Of a stretch of 5,221 nucleotides of DNA, positions 5,006 through 5,221 are shown piece by piece; the first letter of the stretch is position 1, and every line of letters starts with the position of its first letter. The translations under genes were made by a program, and so were the position numbers. The stretch is taken from the NCBI GenBank assembly GCA_008501785.1, contig QQUD01001092.1, forward strand, positions 1 through 5,221, read 5' to 3'. The stretch comes from Chloroflexota bacterium. Its GTDB lineage: Bacteria > Chloroflexota > Anaerolineae > Promineifilales > Promineifilaceae. The notes below the pieces were generated by a model, which worked only from the letters and a program-made list of their open reading frames with translations, ran no database searches and was not told the DNA's origin.

Positions 5006-5221
5006 TTATTGAGAGCGCGAATAGGGAAAGATATGGATAAATTCACCGGCAGCAACTTGTTGCTGCATTTGCTGCCAAAAGTTCACGTCAAATAGGTCAG
5101 TATGTTGCTGGTTGAAAGCATTTTCCAGCTCCGGCGCAACGGTGACAAAGTGGGGGAACTCCTCGGGGAAGATGTCTGCTTCGCCTACGTGGAACCAGGG
5201 CATGTCAGACAACTCATCTTC
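5006..5221 (-). CDS. aceK: isocitrate dehydrogenase kinase/phosphatase (AceK), C-terminal 71 residues, truncated by window edge
   Basis: The minus-strand frame runs open off the right edge (first visible residues EDELSDMPWF) and stops at TAA (5006-5008), so the TTG at 5212 and ATG at 5203 are internal codons, not starts. The segment WFHVGEADIFPEEF, then HTDLFDVNFWQQMQQQVAAGE and a final FPY, matches the end of AceK as I know it: W-Y-x-V-x-x-x-D-V-F-P-E-E-F, H-A-D-L-F-x-x-x-[YF]-W and the closing [VI]-[YF]-x-Y region. AceK phosphorylates and dephosphorylates isocitrate dehydrogenase in the cytosol, setting flux between the TCA cycle and the glyoxylate bypass. The protein ends sooner after that Tyr than the E. 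coli enzyme does. The kinase catalytic core is outside the window, so activity cannot be judged. Whether aceA/aceB lie upstream cannot be seen. Confidence 0.8.
   Translation of the reverse strand, partial: EDELSDMPWFHVGEADIFPEEFPHFVTVAPELENAFNQQHTDLFDVNFWQQMQQQVAAGEFIHIFPYSRSQ

Noticed and set aside
5203..5212. TTG at 5212 or ATG at 5203 as the start of a small separate gene
   Set aside because: The frame stays open to the window edge, and the protein matches the extreme C-terminus of AceK, so these are internal codons.

Overview
The window looks like a chromosomal segment from a free-living bacterium of intermediate GC. My best guess is a Chloroflexota (Anaerolineae/Ardenticatenia-type) genome, with low to moderate confidence. 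This rests on a non-proteobacterial RpoD C-terminus, intergenic spaces filled with degenerate heptamer arrays and palindromic repeats, and a recurrent TAACGGCCGT word. No gene fixes the phylum, and there is no phage, transposase, CRISPR array, rRNA or tRNA.

Layout: (1) bases 1-298, + strand, the last 98 residues of a primary-type sigma-70 factor. (2) bases 299-375, a short G-rich/C-rich heptad spacer between convergent genes. (3) 376-2547, - strand, a complete S9B (dipeptidyl-peptidase IV-like) serine peptidase. (4) 2579-2723, a 145-bp palindromic, MITE-like element. (5) 2733-3539, - strand, a PAPS-dependent sulfotransferase. (6) 3565-3658, a large hairpin made of degenerate 7-bp units. (7) 3685-3714, a clear rho-independent terminator for the next gene. 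(8) 3753-4649, - strand, a secreted lipoprotein with a C-terminal LysM-like segment. (9) 4650-5005, a 356-bp gene-free stretch rich in inverted repeats, including a 13-bp perfect hairpin. (10) 5006-5221, - strand, the C-terminus of a protein resembling isocitrate dehydrogenase kinase/phosphatase (AceK).

The four minus-strand genes are separated by terminators, hairpins or repeat elements. They look like independent transcription units rather than an operon, and no shared pathway is evident: carbon-flux control (AceK), an envelope lipoprotein, sulfonation, and cytosolic peptide turnover.

The most interesting signal is not a gene. The word ACGGCCGT occurs five times in 5.2 kb where about 0.08 copies would be expected by chance. 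It lies in two unrelated genes in different codon phases, and as a closely spaced inverted pair forming a terminator-like hairpin. That pattern resembles a DNA-level genome word, such as a DNA-uptake or HIP1-like sequence.
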